A DNA stretch of 9,733 bases from J088 sp003695505 [NCBI: Candidatus Dadabacteria bacterium] (lineage in GTDB: Bacteria > J088), in assembly GCA_003695505.1 (NCBI GenBank), contig RFIY01000136.1, forward strand, positions 1 to 9,733. Reading direction: 5' to 3'. Position 1 is the stretch's first letter. The number at the start of each line of letters is the position of its first letter. Position numbers and translations under genes: made by a program. The notes under the pieces were generated by a model. That model made no database searches. It saw only the letters and a program-made list of their open reading frames with translations, and was not told the DNA's origin. This document shows, piece after piece, positions 6,098 to 9,733 of the stretch.

Positions 6098-7047
6098 CGC
6101 AAAACCTCACGCAGCAACAGTTCGAGCAGTTCCGGTTCGCTGCCGGCCGGCAGCCACGGGACACGAAAGCGGGGAATGTCGATGTCGGCAAGGCGCGGTT
6201 CGAGTGCCAGTTGCTGGCTGCGCCAGGCCTCGAGCCATCGCAGGCGCCCGCGCACCGCATCGGCGCGATCACCCAGGACTGCGTCGATGGACTCGTCGGG
6301 CTGGCCCGCGAGCCAGGCGGCGAACCGGGGATCGTCCTGCCCGATGTCAGGCAAAACCGCATTTTCGATCAGACCCGCGAGCGGGTATGGCGTGTCCTGT
6401 CGGATCGATGCGATCAGTTCGCGCGATTCCTCGACGGGGAGGTCTTCGAGCAGCGTGACGATGACGATTGCGGTTCTGGCCGGGTCGCGGAGCATGCGAT
6501 CGATGTCGCGTGAGCGCTCGGCAATCGGGCCGCTGCCGACGATGTCGAGCGCCGCCTGCGGGAAGCGCAGCAGGCTCAATGCGTGGCCGGTCGCCGGTGC
6601 GTCGACAACGATGCGGTCCCAGTACGGCGCTCCGCGGTAGAGACGTTCGAATTCGTACCAGATCTTGCCCAGCGTCACGAGCGCTTCGAGTCCAGGCAGC
6701 GCTGCGGTCAGCACCTGAAACAGGGAGTTGCGGGCGATGCGTCGTGTCAGCAGCGGCACCTTGAAGACGATTTCGAGGTATTCTTCGATCGCGGGCTTCA
6801 GCAGCAGATTCATCGCCGACAGGTTCGGTTCGATTTCGGCGGGGTCGTATTTCGGCGTGTAGCCGGAAAAGAGATAGCTGCCCTTCGGCGCCTCCGACAT
6901 CTCCACCCAAAGCGTGCGTTTGCCGGACCGCGCCGATCGCAATGCGGCGCCGGCGGACATCAGGCTCTTGCCAACACCGCCCTTGCCGGTGAAAATCAGC
7001 AGACGATGATCGAACAGCGTACTCAGGTCGGCCTGGCTGGAGGGCAT
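6094..7047 (-). CDS. ArsA/GET3-family P-loop ATPase, first subunit (degenerate switch I)
   Basis: Seen: 317 residues. The P-loop TGKGGVGKS (20-28) has both the signature Lys22 and Walker A Lys27. After the second strand, where the family normally has D-x-D-P-A, this protein reads VEMSEAPKGS (48-57), so the switch I Asp-Pro is lost. Switch II is D149-A-P-A-T-G-H, close to the family DTAPTGH. LPGLEALVTLGKIWYE (117-132) is typical of the first member of tandem ArsA-like pairs. There is no cysteine. It is shorter than full ArsA (two fused halves) and near GET3 size. Its start is 23 bases after the folD stop, with GGAG 10 bases before the ATG; its stop overlaps the next ATPase gene. Known from recollection: Mycobacterium Rv3679/Rv3680 is a comparable paired ArsA-like ATPase. 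Inference: the obligate partner of the downstream gene, acting in the cytoplasm or at the inner membrane. Confidence 0.9.
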   Translation of the reverse strand: MPSSQADLSTLFDHRLLIFTGKGGVGKSLMSAGAALRSARSGKRTLWVEMSEAPKGSYLFSGYTPKYDPAEIEPNLSAMNLLLKPAIEEYLEIVFKVPLLTRRIARNSLFQVLTAALPGLEALVTLGKIWYEFERLYRGAPYWDRIVVDAPATGHALSLLRFPQAALDIVGSGPIAERSRDIDRMLRDPARTAIVIVTLLEDLPVEESRELIASIRQDTPYPLAGLIENAVLPDIGQDDPRFAAWLAGQPDESIDAVLGDRADAVRGRLRWLEAWRSQQLALEPRLADIDIPRFRVPWLPAGSEPELLELLLREVLR

Positions 7048-7070
7048 CAGCTTCGGACTCCGATCCCGGC

Positions 7071-7931
7071 TCAGCCTGACGAGGTCTGGCGGCAGAAGGC
7101 TTCGACGGTGTTCTGCATCAGGTGGGCGATGGTCATCGGCCCGACGCCGCCGGGTACCGGTGTAATCCAGGCCGCCCGACCCTGTGCCGCGTCGAAATCG
7201 ACGTCGCCGACGAGGCTGCCGTCATCGAGACGGTTGATGCCGACATCGATGACGATCGCGCCCGGTTTGATCCAGTCGCCCTGAATCATGTTGGGGCGAC
7301 CCGCCGCGGCAACGACGATGTCGGCTGCGCGCACCTGGTCCGGCAGATCGGGTGTCCGGGAGTGGCAGATCGTGACGGTGGCGTGTTCGGCGAGCAGCAT
7401 CAGTGCGACAGGTTTGCCGACGATATTGGATCGGCCAACGACGACTGCGTGTTTGCCCGAAACCGATGTGCCGGTGTGGTGAATCAGGTCCATGCAGCCG
7501 GCGGGCGTGCAGGGGCGCAGTCCAGGGCGTCCGCGCAACAGCAGACCGAGATTGACCGGGTGGAAACCATCGACATCTTTTTCGGGCGCGATGGTATCGA
7601 GAAGGGCTTCTTCGTCGAGGCCGGCCGGCAGTGGCAACTGCAGCAGGATGCCATTGATTTCAGGATCTTCGTTGAGGCGCGTCAGTAGCGCGTGCAGCTC
7701 ATCCTGCGACGTTGTCGCGGGCAGGTGATGATCGCGCACGTCGATACCGATCTGTCGGGCCGCTCGGGTCTTGCTGCGCACATAGACGGCGCTGGCCGGG
7801 TCATCTCCGACGAGAATCGTTGCCAGCGTGGGGGAAAGCTGCGCTTCGGCGACACGCTGCCGCAGGCGCTCTCGCAAGTCGGCGGCAAGCTGCTTGCCAT
7901 CGATACGACGGGTCTGTACAGATTGTTCCAT
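7071..7931 (-). CDS. folD: Bifunctional methylene-THF dehydrogenase / methenyl-THF cyclohydrolase
   Basis: FolD interconverts 5,10-methylene-, 5,10-methenyl- and 10-formyl-tetrahydrofolate in the cytoplasm, supplying one-carbon units for purines and formyl-Met-tRNA. Seen: 286 residues from ATG 7931, the usual length. The catalytic Y50-V-R-S-K54 motif is present, then QLPLP (98-102), [10 protein letters not shown] (118-127), PCTPAG (140-145), the NADP-binding [12 protein letters not shown] (163-174), and near the C-terminus [11 protein letters not shown]. All hallmark residues are intact. An in-frame ATG at 7979 would add 16 residues and overlap the preceding gene; the shorter start fits family length and lies 8 bases after that gene's stop. 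No strong Shine-Dalgarno is visible before 7931, so translation may depend on coupling to the upstream nucleotidyltransferase gene. Confidence 0.97.
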   Translation of the reverse strand: MEQSVQTRRIDGKQLAADLRERLRQRVAEAQLSPTLATILVGDDPASAVYVRSKTRAARQIGIDVRDHHLPATTSQDELHALLTRLNEDPEINGILLQLPLPAGLDEEALLDTIAPEKDVDGFHPVNLGLLLRGRPGLRPCTPAGCMDLIHHTGTSVSGKHAVVVGRSNIVGKPVALMLLAEHATVTICHSRTPDLPDQVRAADIVVAAAGRPNMIQGDWIKPGAIVIDVGINRLDDGSLVGDVDFDAAQGRAAWITPVPGGVGPMTIAHLMQNTVEAFCRQTSSG

Positions 7932-7939
7932 GATGATTG

Positions 7940-8674
7940 CTATTGTAACCGATCTTGTTGCGCGCTCCCTGTCAGCCACGGGAACGCGCCGGCGCGCACC
8001 TGTGCGTCAATCGCGCGCCACGCATCCGGTGTGCCAATCTCACCCCAGAAGCCGCGGTGGATGTCCGCGGCAATCGCGTGCTGATCCAGCCAGCCTGTGT
8101 AGCCGTCTCGAACGACGCAGCCGGATTCAGGCAGATCCAGCGCCAGTGCCCGGCTAAGGTAGTGGATGCCGGTGAACATGAAGGGATGCCCCGAACCGGC
8201 GCCGCGGTCGAGCAGGCCGGTGACGCGTCCGTCGCGTACCCAGACCGGCCCCAGCTCGAGCGCCTGCTCCGACTCGCGAACGACCATGATCGCTTCTGCT
8301 GGAGAAGGCGGTGAAAATGCATAGTCACAAACGACATCGCCATTGAAAATCCATGCGCCCTCGGGGGGCCAGTATCGGGCCGCCTGACGAATGCCGCCAC
8401 CGGTGCCGAGCAGTTCGGTCTCGCGGCTGACGACGAGTTCGGCCGACAGGTGTAGCGCTTCACTGCTGAGTGCAGCTTCGATCTGATCCGCGAGGTGGTG
8501 TGCATTGACGATGATCCGCGTGAATCCCGATCGCTGCAGGTGCTCCAATGTCCAGTAAAGCAATGGCCGGCCGCCGACGTCGAGCAACGGCTTTGGGGTC
8601 TCTGCGGTCCACGGGCGCAGGCGCCTGCCTTCGCCAGCGGCCAGGATCATGACGGTGTCGGTCAGCGGCGGCAT
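7940..8674 (-). CDS. MurU-like sugar-1-phosphate nucleotidyltransferase
   Basis: This should join a nucleoside triphosphate and a sugar-1-phosphate into an NDP-sugar. Seen: 244 residues with the family start motif [20 protein letters not shown] (10-29), in which the Gly-rich loop, Arg and K28 bind the NTP phosphates. Then [10 protein letters not shown] (89-98), the metal-binding NGD (111-113) followed by V-V-C-D, and near the C-terminus [10 protein letters not shown]. There is no C-terminal left-handed helix, so it belongs to the short class. The arrangement TGGGI...NGDV..DY resembles MurU, the MurNAc-1-phosphate uridylyltransferase of cell-wall recycling. A mannose- or heptose-1-phosphate enzyme is also possible, and the AmgK-type kinase that usually partners MurU is not seen here. 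The start is 6 bases after the stop of the CFI-box gene. A later ATG at 8650 would drop eight residues before the first strand and is less likely. Confidence 0.9.
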   Translation of the reverse strand: MPPLTDTVMILAAGEGRRLRPWTAETPKPLLDVGGRPLLYWTLEHLQRSGFTRIIVNAHHLADQIEAALSSEALHLSAELVVSRETELLGTGGGIRQAARYWPPEGAWIFNGDVVCDYAFSPPSPAEAIMVVRESEQALELGPVWVRDGRVTGLLDRGAGSGHPFMFTGIHYLSRALALDLPESGCVVRDGYTGWLDQHAIAADIHRGFWGEIGTPDAWRAIDAQVRAGAFPWLTGSAQQDRLQ

Positions 8675-8680
8675 CCCGGA

Positions 8681-9733
8681 TCAGAATGAGAAGCGCAGGC
8701 CGGCCGTCCAGCTGTCGTGTGTGAAATCGCGTCGCGTCGACTGGCCGAAGTCGTCGAGCCAGGTCTTTTGCCAGCCGCCGAAGATCGCGGTTTGCTGAAT
8801 GCCCCAGTTTTCCTTCATCAACGTCGCGGCGCGCCGTTCCATCCAGTCCAGCGCCAGTTCCAGTTCGCCACCGGCGTGCCAGCCCGCGACGAAGTTTTGC
8901 ACAGCCGGAGACCCCTGGCCGTTCTCCAGCAGCCCCCAGAAGTCGACGCCGACGTGACCGTGCAGTGTGACGGGCTGGTCCTCGAACCAGCGTGATCGCC
9001 AGGCGAGGCCTGCGCTTGAGGGCAGATAGACGAAGCGCGTGCTGGTTGACAGCCGCGTGATGCCCGAGGCGTCCGTGTTGACCGGGTGGCCGCGGTCGAT
9101 GCCGAAGCCACCCGACAGGCGCACGCCCCAGTCACCGGCAAGCTGGATCGGCAGCCATTCCCAGGCGGCTTCGATCGGGAATGCGCCGCGTCGGCCATAG
9201 ATGTCCCGGTAATGGACGGTACCGCCGTTCAGCGCCGTGCCAGACAGGTCTGGTTGCAACTGACGCAGCGTCAAGGACAGGGATTGCTGGTTGGATACGC
9301 CGGGACGGATCCAGTCGACGGCCTGTGCCGGGCCGGCCGACAGGGCCGCCGCGATGATCAGGATGGTGCCGGCGCGGCGCGCGCGCCGCAGCAGCGGAAG
9401 CGCGAGCAGTAACAGGCCAAGCGGTCCGGCGCCGCCGAGTGCGATTGCCAGCGGCGTGCCCGCCAGGAGGACGATCTGCGCCAGGTGGCGCGCACCGTCG
9501 TGTCGACTCAGCCAGGCTGCCGCGGGCGGACTGTGGTCGTAGTACCAGTGAATCAACGCCGTCCCGCCGGGAACCCGCGTCAGGAAACCGTCGCGAAAGA
9601 AGCGCCAGGCGTCGACCATCGGCGATCGGGCATCGCCCCAGGCCGCCGTCACGACGAAGCAGCGGTCGTCGATGCCGCCGATTTCGGCGAAGGTCTGGCC
9701 ACTGATCGGTGTCGCCTGCTCCGACAGCGCGTG
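8681..9733 (-). CDS. Partial: CFI-box protein fused to signal-like segment and outer-membrane-type beta-barrel
   Basis: The frame is open to the window edge, so the N-terminus is missing; 350 residues are visible. A GTG at 9652 exists but falls inside the conserved CFI-box and cannot be the real start. Residues 25-34 read CFVVTAAWGD, followed by W-R-F-F-R-D-G-F-L (43-51) and W-Y-Y-D-H-S-P-P (63-70), the pattern of the CFI-box-CTERM domain. Next come a hydrophobic run with a Gly-Gly (100-101) and a basic cluster RRARR (116-120), like a C-terminal sorting signal. Directly after is a second hydrophobic run ending A-Q-A (136-138), like a signal peptidase I site. Residues about 139-350 are rich in alternating aromatic strands and end GLRFSF; a terminal Phe is typical of outer-membrane barrels recognised by BAM. 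The CFI-box is normally at a C-terminus, so this looks like two exported proteins joined in one frame. Function unknown. Confidence 0.8.
   Translation of the reverse strand, partial: HALSEQATPISGQTFAEIGGIDDRCFVVTAAWGDARSPMVDAWRFFRDGFLTRVPGGTALIHWYYDHSPPAAAWLSRHDGARHLAQIVLLAGTPLAIALGGAGPLGLLLLALPLLRRARRAGTILIIAAALSAGPAQAVDWIRPGVSNQQSLSLTLRQLQPDLSGTALNGGTVHYRDIYGRRGAFPIEAAWEWLPIQLAGDWGVRLSGGFGIDRGHPVNTDASGITRLSTSTRFVYLPSSAGLAWRSRWFEDQPVTLHGHVGVDFWGLLENGQGSPAVQNFVAGWHAGGELELALDWMERRAATLMKENWGIQQTAIFGGWQKTWLDDFGQSTRRDFTHDSWTAGLRFSF

Noticed and set aside
5069-6640. A 523-codon open frame on the plus strand, opposite the two ATPase genes
   Set aside because: It lies antisense to two proteins with unmistakable P-loop motifs. 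Its translation is Arg-, Gly- and Ser-rich without domain pattern, as expected for the shadow frame of GC-rich coding DNA.
5009-7047. Arsenite efflux (ars) operon
   Set aside because: The ATPases lack all cysteines and no arsR, arsB, arsC or arsD is present. The surroundings are folD and envelope genes.
7932-7979. Upstream ATG at 7979 for folD
   Set aside because: It would extend FolD beyond the usual length and overlap the nucleotidyltransferase gene by 40 bases. The ATG at 7931 gives the standard 286 residues.
9350-9410. Separate start for the barrel protein at the second signal-like segment
   Set aside because: No ATG, GTG or TTG was found in frame between the RRARR cluster and the AQA site, and no ribosome-binding site was recognised. 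Only CTG codons would be available.

Overview
The window comes from a GC-rich Gram-negative bacterium. The evidence is two proteins with lipoprotein-like or secretory signals, a protein whose C-terminal half looks like an outer-membrane beta-barrel ending in Phe, a DksA/TraR-type RNA polymerase regulator, and a MurU-like nucleotidyltransferase. A gammaproteobacterium, or a lineage such as Myxococcota or Desulfobacterota, would fit. The sequence alone does not decide, although a near-consensus CRP-type site leans towards the proteobacterial side. No rRNA, tRNA, CRISPR array, transposase or phage gene was seen. Coding density is very high: the largest gap is 184 bases.

Layout. A DksA/TraR-family gene (19-489, +) ends at a clear intrinsic terminator (519-548). 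Everything else is on the minus strand and runs towards it. Read in the direction of transcription from the right edge, the first five genes are: (1) a protein cut by the window edge that carries an internal CFI-box, a sorting-signal-like hydrophobic segment, a second signal-peptide-like segment and a barrel-like domain; (2) a sugar-phosphate nucleotidyltransferase; (3) folD; (4) and (5) two ArsA/GET3-family ATPases overlapping by ATGA. The gaps between them are 6, 8, 23 and -4 bases, so they look like one transcription unit. After a 184-base regulatory gap comes a second unit of two large exported proteins of unknown function, the first with an IPT/TIG domain, overlapping by 11 bases.

Most interesting points. 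First, the CFI-box protein appears to be a fusion in which a domain that normally ends a protein sits in the middle. Second, the two ATPases are degenerate in complementary ways (one keeps the signature lysine, the other keeps the switch I Asp-Pro), and neither contains any cysteine, which suggests an obligate heterodimer unrelated to arsenite. Third, the gap before the exported pair begins with a 16-base CRP-like operator matching 14 of 16 positions of the E. coli consensus, placed at class II spacing from a weak -10, followed by a perfect 14-base palindrome. The exported pair may therefore be a nutrient- or cAMP-controlled envelope system of unknown role.
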